Source of the DNA: Didymodactylos carnosus
Lineage: Eukaryota; Rotifera; Eurotatoria; Philodinida; Philodinidae
NCBI GenBank assembly: GCA_905250885.1
Contig: CAJNOQ010003158.1
Coordinates: forward strand, 1 to 21,192
Reading direction: 5' to 3'
Length of the DNA: 21,192 bases
This document shows, in pieces, positions 9,411 through 19,006 of this stretch; the first letter of the stretch is position 1, and every line of letters begins with the position of its first letter. A program made the position numbers and the translations under genes. The notes beneath the pieces were generated by a model. It did no database searches, was not told the DNA's origin, and saw only the letters and a list, made by a program, of their open reading frames with translations.

Positions 9411-10193
9411 TTATACTGGTAATGTGACACACCAAACATTGAATGCTTTAATTTTATATTGATCAAAGGAATAATAATATTCAATTGTATCATCAAGTTC
9501 ATTGAAAAGAATCGACTTGTTTGATTTAACCCATTGGTATGCATTTGTCCGTAAATCCAATGTCACCGTTTGCTTTTCATTAAATTGTTTTAGACCTCTT
9601 TCATACGACTTTGACCATTTTTCAGCAATTTCGAGTGCTAATACTTTAAATCGCGATAAAGACATTATTTGTGCTTGGTGTGAAATGTCGCACACCTTCA
9701 TATCATGTATTGTGTGACGTTAATCACTCGCTTTGAAAATATTCTATAAATGCCGGCAGCTTTTTTGTCCACTTTTCAAGAAATAAATTAGAGGCTTTGC
9801 TAAACATTCGTTCACTTTGTGCCAGTTGCAATGTGTCTATATCGTTCACCAAATGTTCTTGTTCTAACTTCTCTACCATTGCTTCTATTTTTTTAACAAC
9901 GTTTCTACGCATATGAGCCCAACACATAACCATACACGTAACTATAACCAACACATAACCATAATTGCAGTTGGACCAAACTTTTTACTTCGATTATTGC
10001 TTTAGGTTTCAGTTTCAATCCTTTTTACTTCTTTGATCGCTTGTTCAGCTTCTTTATCGTTGTTGAACACGACCTCCTTCACCCAATTTCTTTGTCTTTT
10101 TTTCTTCTTTCCGTCACATACCGCTTTCTCTATATCCATCTCTTCATCAGAAACATAAGAGGGTATTTCAATAACTGTCATTGTCGTTGCCAT
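9411..10193 (-). pseudogene. Mutator-like (MULE) transposase, internally deleted
   Basis: The N-terminal part starts at ATG 10193 with an acidic region, a KKKKRQR basic patch and the segment NDKEAEQAIKEVK, which I recognise as the lead-in to the FLYWCH-type zinc-finger domain of bdelloid MULE proteins. It stops at 10002, before the zinc finger itself. The transposase part resumes at about 9950 with VMCWAHMRRNVVKKIE and DIDTLQLAQSE and ends in a TGA at 9724. A third block (about 9660-9411) has SRFKVLALEIAEKWSKSYER, then AYQWVKSNKS, then FDQYKIKAFNVWCVTLPV, and ends in TAA before the SWIM zinc finger. Compared with the family, the FLYWCH finger, the DDE core preceding CWAHMRRN, about 40 residues between the second and third blocks, and the SWIM finger are missing. 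Small tandem duplications (CCAACACATAACCATA at about 9919 and 9949) sit at the break. It cannot encode an active transposase. Confidence 0.75.
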
Positions 10194-10262
10194 TTTTATA
10201 CAAAATCAGTGATAACAAATTTAGAATCGAAAAATAAGCTTAGTTTATTGATGAAACGAAGT

Positions 10263-10271
10263 ATTTATATA
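10263..10271 (-). promoter_or_regulatory. TATA-like box upstream of the MULE start
   Basis: On the minus strand the sequence reads CTATATAAATAC, a good TATA box, about 70 bases before the ATG at 10193. That spacing leaves room for a start site near 10235 and a short leader. TATA-like words are common by chance in AT-rich DNA, so this is only suggestive. Confidence 0.35.
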
Positions 10272-10599
10272 GAGATAGGTACAGGAGAAAACAAGGAATA
10301 ATTCGTGAATCTCCTTCTCCTTAGTTAAACTGAAAACAAAGAAAAAAGACGATATATCCATTCTCTTATGTAACTGTGAAATATCGAACAACTGTAATAA
10401 AATACGATAAGTAGGTCAAGAAAAGACGATGACAAACAACATCTGAACGAGAGATGATAGAAGAAAAATATATAGAACAGAAAGAGAACGAGATCTGGGT
10501 CAACATTTGTATGTGACCATCGAGGGATACTATGTGACATAGCCTGTGTATGTTTACTACTGGTAAAGTAAATACTATTCATTTAATGAAAAAACGAAA

Positions 10600-10880
10600 T
10601 TTTTAATGAGCAAACGTAATTAATTACTGATATTTTAGTTTTAATATTTATAAAACTATTAATTTAATGAGCAAACGATTATTTAACTGAGCAGATACAA
10701 TATCTACTGAGCATTAAATTTGATACTGATTGTTTGGTTTGTTTACTGATAATGTGCATATAATACTGAGCAAAATATACTGAGAAATTACAAAAAATAC
10801 GGATCATTTAATTTGTACTCATTAATTTTCAACATTTAACAAGATTCATAAACTAATTGATAGTCTGAGTATACTGAGTA
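10600..10880 (+). repeat. Cluster of TACTGA / TGAGCA words
   Basis: Within about 280 bp the word TACTGA occurs about seven times (near 10625, 10705, 10733, 10744, 10764, 10778 and 10871). AATGAGCAAACG occurs twice (near 10605 and 10666) and AACTGAGCA once (10685). All are on the same strand, separated by irregular AT-rich spacers of 10-60 bp. There is no fixed period, so this is not a simple tandem array. It may be a highly decayed satellite or a cluster of protein-binding sites. Confidence 0.45.
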
Positions 10881-12620
10881 GTATAGCTTTTCATAAGAAC
10901 TTGATCTTTTTCCTGAAAAATTCGGTGTTTCTCCAATCTGAATTTTTTGGGTGAAACTCAACATTTCTCAAAGAGGTATTTGTGTATTATTTACTTTTTC
11001 ATGAAGAAGTGACTAGATCTATTCAAAAGAACCTTTTAATTGATAAGTTAAAGAAACTAAAAAGCTTTTTGAAAGCATTTATTCAATGAAAAATGCTGTA
11101 TATGTTTTTGTTCTTTTCGACTTTATTCTGACATTATCAGTTGATTAATTAGAGAAAACAGACATTGAAGGAAACCGAGAAATAGTTGAATATTTTTACA
11201 ATACATATAATGATTTTTGAAGAAACAGAATATAGAAAGAAATATAAAGAGATAAAAAACCATAACAATGAAAAATCATAACTGTATCGGTATTATTCCA
11301 AGATGATGTTCGGAGAGAAACAAACTATGTATGTTAAAGTGCGTTATTCGTCAAATTGTTCACAGGACGTATAATCTAAAGAAAAACCTTGAACATAATT
11401 ATCCCAAAAATTATGCTCTAAATATGAATCGCTAAGCATTTTGTTAAAAACTTTAAGAAGCAACTTATAACTAATCAATACACCGAAATAATTTAATAGA
11501 GTTATTATCTCAAAAATATTATCTTTTCTACAGGTTGCACAACTTGTTCAATAAACCTTTTTAAGAAAGGATCCACCAATCCATTCTGGGTTCACATAAC
11601 ATGATCAATTTCCAAATTCAAATCTGAGCATGTTGATTCGATAGCCCATGTTGAAAAACCTCTGTAGTCAACATTTTACATCAAACAAACGCTTTTTGAC
11701 CGAGATATGAGATTTTCAAAGAACGGGCTATTTTCAATTTTTTCAGAATACTAGGAACTACTATGCGGATCCTAAAACTAAAAATTCTAGGCATCAAGTT
11801 TTTGGCTTGCCAATGATAAATAAACATGAAGTTAAAGTCGGATGGATCAAAAATCGGTCGGAAAGATATTTCATCGATGGTTCTGAATAAATTTCGCAAA
11901 TAATGTCATCTTTCTTTGAGACGGTGTTTCAGTACATGAGTGTATCACAATACATGTTCTTTTTTATTTCTCTCCTTCCTCAGTGAAAGATGTTATTGTA
12001 TGTGAGCCACGACTGTTTTTTTTCTCTCATGACGAAGATAGGGTCACTATATTATGAGTATGATGAACAAAGGTATCCACTGTGCTCACGAAGCAAATTT
12101 AAACTTCTCTTACATATTGTTCGGAGAGGCCACGTATTAGTGAATGATGACCGACACGAAAGAAAGAAAAAGGAGTAGCACGAAAGAGACAATAAAGAGA
12201 GAGAATAGCGTTCATAAACGAAGCGGTCAAGTTACTATTTATCGTTGTTATCTTCCGTCGCTTTGTTTCTACACGACCAGTTCATTCTTTTTTGAAGAAA
12301 CTGCTCAAATGGCTGAGAACGCCTTCTGTCTGGTGAAAAATCAGACATTAAACTTTTGAGTTTTCTGATTGTAATAAAATATTGAGTAAATAAGAAAGAG
12401 TTTCCAATCCTATTGAGCTTTAAAACATTTTTATTTATGGGCATTCATCATTTAACTCTTGTCTAGATTTCGTTCGCTTTTCTCATTCATCTGAAAACGT
12501 GAACGATGCAGAATAATGATGGCGGTCTATTAACAGTTTGTAACTAAATATTTGAAAATCTTAATTAGAAACAATTATTCTAGTATTAGTTGACCATTTC
12601 ACATTAGCAATCGCACAAAT
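10881..12620. other. Non-coding stretch, nothing firm recognised
   Basis: Several short frames exist on both strands (for example 11681-11899 minus; 12144-12359 plus), but none shows a known domain or a convincing start. Purine-rich runs occur around 12150-12210. No terminal repeats or RNA genes are visible to me. Confidence 0.4.
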
Positions 12621-12654
12621 ATCACTCCTTGTCATTTGAATAATAAAGGCTTAC

Positions 12655-12880
12655 GCATGAGAAAACATTTACAAGAGTTCGATTGACTTCTTGATATTTG
12701 CCAAATACTGAAAGATTTGTATATCTGACTGAGCATTTGTTCGGCAGGTCTAAATATTTGTTCATACGGATAACGCGATTGTCGATACTATAGGGCACAT
12801 CAAGAGTAACTTCTACTTTAGTGTTTCTCATGAAAACGTCGATCAGACACATGATAATATTCTCTCGTAAAATCAAAGAA
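12655..12880 (-). CDS. Possible single exon of an unidentified gene
   Basis: On the minus strand an open stretch is bounded upstream by a plausible acceptor (TTGACCTCAG, exon start at 12880) and downstream by a plausible donor (GTAAGC, exon end at 12655). It encodes about 75 residues of balanced composition, with segments such as VPYSIDNRVIRMNKYLDL and SVFGKYQEVNRTLVNVFS. I do not recognise the family. The minus-strand frames at 12898-13176 and 13453-13635 could be neighbouring exons or decayed parts of the same gene, but the sequence between them is full of stops and I could not connect them with sensible splice sites. Confidence 0.22.
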
Positions 12881-13452
12881 CTGAGGTCAATTGTATACTA
12901 CTGTTGAATCGTTTTACAAGCAATAATTCTGCAATACAAATAACTTATGGTGCTGATGAATGAATAATTTTCAGCACTAGCAGAATTTGACCACACGACC
13001 ATTGACATCATTCTATGCAATTCATTCATGCTCAATTTCCTGTTCAAAACAAACAATAATAACAGAAAATGAACGGGTATTTTGTAGAAATTCGCACAAA
13101 TCATTAATTGATGGCGATGATACAAATTTGCCATTACAACAGCTTGAATGATCGACAAGTTCAGAATCACACACAATCAAATGAAGACATTTCAGATACC
13201 CTTCTAAAGTATTTTTTATCAGATTGTATGATCATTATGACTGTAATAAGATCTTACTTTGGTAATAAAAACCAGTTAACTTCGTTTTCTTTCTTATGTC
13301 GTCACTTGTTGTATATATCTGTACACCACGTTCACAAAGTATATTTTCAAAGGTGTTTATCCAACACGATCGTACCAGTGTTCATTGACAACTTAATGTC
13401 ATAGATGCAATTGTTGAATTATTAGTTGATAAGTCAATACACGATGGTGATA

Positions 13453-13670
13453 TTAACACATTGAATTACTCACCCTACTATTTAGATTGTACATGAAAAA
13501 AATAAGAGTGTTTTCGTTGATTTTAGGAATAATGTCAGTGTCACAAGATTGAATAATTCTGAAAGCTCTGATTTTTAAAGTATATTTCTCTTTGTAGTTA
13601 TTACTGAAATCTTCTATTATTATTTGTAGTTTCATTATCCATTTATATTTCGTAAAATATTGTTTTATTT
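13453..13670 (-). other. Minus-strand open stretch abutting the foldback element
   Basis: The frame is open from about 13670, where the foldback element begins, down to 13453. It encodes an Ile/Lys/Asn-rich peptide (for example YKEKYTLKIRAFRIIQS) with no recognised domain. On the other side of the element, 14395-14547 on the minus strand is also open (containing KPWKGEGKVDERFEQTRK). This raises the possibility that the element landed in a minus-strand gene. The two sides do not join in frame in any way that I could confirm. Confidence 0.2.
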
Positions 13671-13671
13671 T

Positions 13672-14387
13672 ACTACTCTACTTTTTTAAAACCGAATGCA
13701 AACATTTTTTCCATCGTTTAGTAAGATCGAGCAAACACTTCTCTTCAAAACCTTCCGCAGCTCTCCACAACCTTTTTTCATTGATTTATAACTTTTACAC
13801 TACAAGCTCCAAAGCGAACATCAGCCTATAATATAGGGGTGTTAATTTAGTTTTATTTTTCATTTATAATAATGGATAAAACTAAATGAATCATTTATAC
13901 TTAAAAAATAAAGATAAATTTTTCATTTATATTTAAAAAATAAATATAAATAAATGAAAAAAAATTTATCTTTATTTTATAAAAGTAAATGATTCCTTTA
14001 TTATTTCTACCTTTATTTTTAAAAGTAAAGGTAGAAATAAATAAATAAATATAAAGGAATCATTTACTTTTATAAAATAAAGATAAATTTTTTTTTCATT
14101 TATTTATATTTATTTTTTAAATATAAATGAAAAATTTATCTTTATTTTTTAAGTATAAATGATTCATTTATATTTATTTTCCAAAGTAACACTAAATTAA
14201 CACCCCTACTATAATAGCTCTTTTTTGTGAGACTTCTGCTGATGGCGCTTTTGGCGTAAAAGTCATAACTCAATGAAAAAAGGTTGTGGACAGCTGTGAC
14301 AGGTCTCATTTTGAAGAGAAGTGTCTACTCGATCTTACTAAACGATGGAAAAAATGTTTGCATTCGGTTTTAAAAAGGTAGGGTAGT
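13672..14387. mobile_element. Nested foldback element, 716 bp
   Basis: The outer arms, 13672-13835 and 14207-14387, are imperfect reverse complements. They begin ACTACYCTAC and contain a near-perfect block with CGAATGCAAACATTTTTTCC and ATCGTTTAGTAAGATCGAG. Indels are concentrated in their inner parts. Between them lies a separate, cleaner palindrome (13836-14206). No transposase is present, and I could not find an unambiguous target-site duplication at either level. The arms together could form a hairpin of about 340 bp. I interpret it as a foldback/MITE element with a second MITE in its loop, or as one long hairpin element with a younger core. Confidence 0.8.
13836..14206. mobile_element. 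371-bp near-perfect AT-rich palindrome (inner MITE)
   Basis: The ends GGGGTGTTAATTTAG and CTAAATTAACACCCC are exact reverse complements, and the complementarity runs almost unbroken to the centre at about 14020. Differences are limited to an outer patch (about 13851-13880 against 14163-14191) and a few small indels near the centre. Apart from the GC-rich tips it is built almost only from A/T words such as ATAAAGATAAATTTTTCATT. The arms are more alike than the outer arms, which suggests either a younger insertion or gene conversion between arms. Confidence 0.85.
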
Positions 14388-15171
14388 CTATCTTTCTAGT
14401 TTGTTCGAATCTTTCATCTACTTTTCCTTCCCCTTTCCAAGGTTTATTGTTTAATGAACGACAACAAAAATATTTCATAATGATATAGAACAATGTAAAG
14501 ACAATCAAATTTCCGTTATATTGTTCTAATATAAATGATTTTGTCAATATCTTCGGGAAACGACCAGTAGTTTTGTGGATTATTTTCTATTTCAAGAAAT
14601 ATACAATAACCAATGATTCAAACAATTACTTGATTCAACAACAAATGACAATACAGATGAAACAAATTGTAAACAATAGAAGAAAAAACTTTTCCATCTT
14701 AAATATTCGTTGTCCAACTGTGACAGTTTCATTGGTAATAATAGTGGTAGTGGTGGTGTGATGATTTTTGTCGATCAAAATATCCGTATGATCGAACACG
14801 TGTTTAACATTCTTCAAATAGTAGTAAAAGCATTTGGCATTGAAGTTGACGGACTGTATGGTAGTATAAAATATTGTCATGAAATGAAGATGAGTTATTG
14901 TGTCCGTCGTCAAATCGCAAACTGTTCACCATAGAATGAAACTTTAAAAGAAGAAAAAGTTTTATGAGATTGTGTTTCTCTAACAAGGCAACATAAAGGG
15001 AATGATAATCTTATGCATATTGAACACAAACTATTTGTTTTGATCAGGAATAAATTCTTTATTAATCTTGATTGATAAATATAAATCAGAAAGTATAGGA
15101 CTGATAAAATAAATACGTTTAGAAGAAAAACAACTTTACAACGCAAATAGAAGAAGTGAGAAAAAAATATT
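14388..15171. other. No firm gene; short open frames on both strands
   Basis: Overlapping short frames occur on both strands (14573-14934 plus; 14635-14913 and 14910-15191 minus). The plus-strand stretch near 14755-14934 has reasonable protein composition, and so does a minus-strand stretch near 14525-14600 (containing NNPQNYWSFPEDIDK). Neither has a known domain. This region directly follows the 3' end of the VLIG-like pseudogene on the minus strand. Confidence 0.35.
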
Positions 15172-15732
15172 TTAATTAATTGAAGTTTCATTTGTCACTT
15201 GTTGTAAGTGGTTTTTAATAGTTATTAACGTATGATATTTATACCTATCTGGCATTTCTGTACATTTCAGTTTTGAATATTCATTTGATAACTCCAGTTG
15301 ATGCTTGTAGAATATGTATTCTCTTAATTCCAAAGTATCTTTTAAAGTTAAGGTTGGTAATTGCCATTCTGGAAATATTTTGCAAAACTTTTTGAAAGAA
15401 TAATGCTCATCCTTATATTTAAAACGATGAGTGAAAAGTGCAGACGTTGTACAATCAGAAGCGACCAATTGATTTAATAAATAACGATGTTTTATCCAAG
15501 AACATCCAATGAGACCACGCGGTTGATGACAAGAATCGTGTAATTTCTCAGAGAGATCATTTGTTGTATTTTTCCAAGCTGTTAATAATATCTGTATAGC
15601 TCGACCAACAATTGCTTGACCACTTAACTTCAGTAAATCTATTTCATAGGAATTATGGCCAGCTTCTAAATGGCAAGGTACTTTACATATTGGGCAGGGC
15701 TCTCCACAACGTAGTTTAATAATAGAGTGAGT
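15172..15732 (-). pseudogene. VLIG C-terminal Cys/His domain, open and well preserved
   Basis: An uninterrupted frame of about 186 codons runs from the border of the 532-bp insertion (in-frame TAG at 15733-15735) to TAA at 15172. It has the hallmark VLIG C terminus: Cys at 15708, 15696, 15687 and 15675 and His at 15672 and 15657 (RCGEPCPICKVPCHLEAGH), then HDSCHQPRGLIGCSW (15540-15496), then a stretch ending FKKFCKIFPEWQLP, where the family has a 'F...YP.W.I' block, and a final amphipathic helix region. The spaced Cys/His residues suggest a zinc-binding fold, although this is inferred. An Ile/Leu-rich insert of about 35 residues lies between the two Cys/His clusters. There is no in-frame ATG near its start, consistent with a broken 3' exon. 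Its good preservation contrasts with the stop-ridden middle of the gene. Confidence 0.8.
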
Positions 15733-16264
15733 CTATTGGCGCTCCCGGGAGTGTCAACAAGGTCAACGCTGATTTGTAAACTTTGCAACCGTATAATTTC
15801 TAACACACAGCGTTTTCCTTGAAAAAAAAACAGGTATCATTTTTCGGAAAACAGAATATACGTGCACTATTTGAACTTACGCCGGTGACACTGTTTTTTC
15901 ATTTAACCATATCGCACTGGAGAGAAACTTGAAATAACTTATACTTCTCGTGAATTAGAACTCATTTACAAACAACTCAAAAATTAAAAAAGCTTTAAAA
16001 GAACAACATTTAATTTAAAATGCTCGGCTCTGGAGAATAAACCACTTTTCCGACATAGCTTTTACACTAAGTTTGGCTGGCGACGGAAATAGCTCCTAGT
16101 TGCCACTCCCGCTAGTGCCAATAGCTCCTTGTTGACACTTCCAAACACTTGCTGGGAGTACCAATAGCTTCTTGTTGACATTCTTGGGAGTACCAACAGC
16201 TCCTTATTGACACGCCCTGGGAGTGCCAATAGCTCCTTGTTGACACTCCCGGGAGTGCCAATAG
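15733..16264. mobile_element. 532-bp insertion with minisatellite-type ends
   Basis: The insertion begins CTATTGGCGCTCCCGGGAG and ends with the near-exact inverse CTCCCGGGAGTGCCAATAG. The left end has one repeat unit (15733-15762). The right end has about six tandem units (about 16079-16264). The interior (about 15763-16075) is AT-rich and codes for nothing that I recognise. It separates two parts of the VLIG-like frame that would otherwise adjoin, so it is an insertion. No target-site duplication is obvious. Confidence 0.68.
16079..16264 (-). repeat. 32-bp minisatellite, ~6 units
   Basis: The unit reads GGGAGTGCCAATAGCTCC followed by TTGTTGACACTCCC on the plus strand, so each unit is itself bounded by the inverted words GGGAGTG and CACTCCC. 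Unit starts at 16154, 16186, 16219 and 16251 give periods of 32-33. The two leftmost units are more divergent, with an extra ~11 bp. Divergence falls toward the right end. The minus-strand reading through it (repeats of VNKELLALPG) is only a by-product of the repeat period. Confidence 0.85.
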
Positions 16265-16440
16265 CCATTCCGTTAATAATATCATTTTGATGCCGATGGA
16301 CTATTTGAGCACGTATTGATTCAATCATGATTCCAAATTCATCAGTACTAAAATCTGGCACTGTTTTCGACAACGTAGCAAGAATATTATTTTTAATATC
16401 TGTAAAAACATGTATATCTTGACCATCACAAATAATATAT

Positions 16441-17404
16441 CCTCGTGGAAAAAAATAGTTGCACACAGTATTTTTAAGATATTTTCCTTACGAAAACATA
16501 CTTTTACAAAAGTGACCCCATATTCTGAAAGCGCTTGGAATTCTCTACAATTCTGTATACTTATGTCCTGTCTTGTATCTATTTGTTGAAAAACAAAGCA
16601 ATGACGGCCCCCACATTGTCAGATTCCCACGGACTGCATTTTGTTACTATTTCTTCACCCTGCCTTTTCAATTTATCATCACTATCGAAATTGCTTTTTA
16701 TAAAAGTAATTATATATTCTGATAGCACCTAAAATTCTCTATCGTCCTATATATTTATGTCTTGTCTTACATTTATTTGCTGAAAAATAATCTGAGTACA
16801 GTGAAGGTACCCCCAATTGACAAGTACCAAAAAGGTGCAGTTTTTCGCTACTTTTTTAGTTTTTTCCACACCATCTGTTCTAAAAGATTTTTTACAGACC
16901 ACGAGAAAGAGCACATTCAGAAGTACAAAAAGAATTGACTTCTCACTTTTGCAACCCTTTTTTTACGGAAATAGTAGCAAAAGAAAAAGATTCAGGTGGA
17001 AAAAAATAACAGATTTTCAAAGTTTTTATTTTTTTTGTCTTTCGTATAATCTGCGTAGTTTTCTTGATTGGAGTTCTAAAATAAAAGGTTAGGTATGGTT
17101 TTGTAGAGCATTTTGCGGCGCATCTTCTTAAAAAAACATTAACCTTTGGGTTCTAAAGAAAATACGAGAAAAATAGAAAATATTGAGATGCCACACTCAT
17201 TACAATTTCTGAGAATCTGACGATGAGGGGACCGTCATTACACCCAATGTATTTTTCAGCAGATAAATACAAGGCCAGATTTAAATATACAGAATTGTAG
17301 AGAATTCCAGGTGCTATCAGAATATGTGATCATTTTTGTAAAAGTATATTTTCGTAAGGAAAATATCTTAAAAATACTGTGTGCAACTATTTTTTTCCAT
17401 GAGG
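16441..17404. mobile_element. 964-bp element with ~190-bp terminal inverted repeats
   Basis: The left end (16441 to about 16640) and the right end (about 17205-17404, reverse complement) match closely. They start CCTCRTGGAAAAAAATAG and share TTGCACACAGTATTTTTAAG, TTCTCTACAATTCTGTATA and a block with ATGACGG followed by GTCAGATTC. Inside, 16693-16793 is a direct, diverged copy of the inner left arm (compare 16502-16600). The centre (about 16800-17100) encodes no transposase. The element splits the VLIG-like frame between HNYP (17418-17407) and YIICDG (from 16437). CCTCRTGG may be the tip of the inverted repeat or may be derived from an 8-bp target duplication. The two readings cannot be separated here. 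Confidence 0.78.
16693..16793 (+). repeat. Internal direct copy of the element's left arm
   Basis: TTTTATAAAAGTAATTATAT, ATTCTGATAGCACCT and CTTGTCTTACATTTATTTGC follow the same order as the left inverted-repeat arm at about 16502-16595. GATAGCACCT resembles the right arm more closely than the left. This partial duplication gives the element three related arms. Confidence 0.7.
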
Positions 17405-19006
17405 ATAATTATGAGCATCTAACGATGAAAATTGTTGTCGTAACGAAATTGGTAACAAATCGAATATACGGTGAATAAATAATCTTGTTCGACTGTTATT
17501 TTCATCAGTCATTCGAGCTTCATCAGCAGCTGATGTTATAGCTTCTTCAATCATATGTATAAAATGTGTCCATTGTGAGTTTAAAAATTTTGTTTTAATT
17601 AATTAATTTACATTTGACAATTTATTTACAACTGACATATAATGAATATGTGAGTTTTTTAAATTTTTAATTAACTGCTTAATGTTCTTTTGTTCAATTA
17701 AATCAATTAGATCTAAATCAATATTGTAAAACTTTATAATCATGCACAAATTTTTGTAGTTTGTAATGATAAAATGATATCTGAAGTAAATGTTTTTATA
17801 AAACCATCTTTTAAATTTTGATTTAGAATTAAATTTGTTTCATTAGTCAATAGATTTGCACCAACAATACCGTTTGACGTGTCGATAAAAAATTGTTTTA
17901 AACTGAATTTTTTCCTGTTGTAAACGGTTCACAACATTGTTGATTGAATTCCATTTATGTTGAATCACAGTTAATTCATCTAACAATATTGTATACACTA
18001 ATTTATGTGCTTTTTCTTCGGTTGAATCTTTTTGAATTTTATATTTCATTTTAATTTGTTAGTTGTGTTCGTTATTGCTGTTATAATAATATAATCTGAA
18101 TAATATGTGATTGTTTCGACTAATTTTGTTGTATTGAAAATTAATTCGCTAAATAATAAAGTTTCTCTTTTTTTATCTGTTACTTCTCGTGACGCAATTG
18201 ACTACATTGTACTTTTAAATTGTTCTTTTTTACTGTGCTTTTAAAAAGGAATTTAAATTGATATCTGTTGTATCTAAATTCCATTTTATATCAGCACTAT
18301 TCTGTTTATACACTTGTAAAATTTGTTAATGAATTTTTATAACAGGATGTTTTACTTCTGTTTCACTTAAAATTGTTTCAAATAATTCTTGAAATCTGAT
18401 TTCTAGTTCATCGTCTGAAATTGTATTTTGTTGGAATAACTGTTTTATTCTATTTCAGAGACAACGCGCATAATAATGTACAATTATATCAAACGAAAAT
18501 AACGTATGTACTTTTCCCTCAATAATATTTTGCTAGAAATTAATTTATTTTCGTTTAAATGCATGCCATTTTTCTAATCGATCAATTTTCCAATTAAGCC
18601 AATGAATATTATTATTGGTTTTTTCTAATATTTTCGTTATATTCATCACTTTCTTTTATATTTTTAGATAATATAATATTTAATTTTGTTGAATAATTAT
18701 TCTATTGCGAACTTGTATTTCATCTTTATAATAAATATTTTCTCCAAAAGTTTTTTTCTGATTTTAAATCTCTTTTAAATCATCAAGAATTTCTTTTTCA
18801 ACGGCTCCATATGTTGAATAATAAGTAGCGGCTAATTGCTAGTTTGCATTTGTGAATAATTTTTCAATTTCGTCATATGATTTTCTTTTAAGAGCACATG
18901 AAACGTTAAATGTTAAATTAACGTTAAATCAATACGTTAAACTAAAATTGGACGAAAGAATACACTTCCATACGGTATCTAAATAGCAACTAAATTCATT
19001 CAAAAT

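Noticed and set aside
11681..11899. 72-residue minus-strand frame
   Set aside because: Reads smoothly but has no known family and no credible start context. It is probably part of a non-coding repeat.
13108..13404. 98-residue plus-strand frame
   Set aside because: Overlaps minus-strand frames of equal quality and has no recognisable family, so I could not decide the strand.
16062..16262. C-terminal half of the minus-strand frame, with repeats of VNKELLALPG
   Set aside because: It is the 32-bp minisatellite read as protein. The real VLIG-derived part ends at about 16266.
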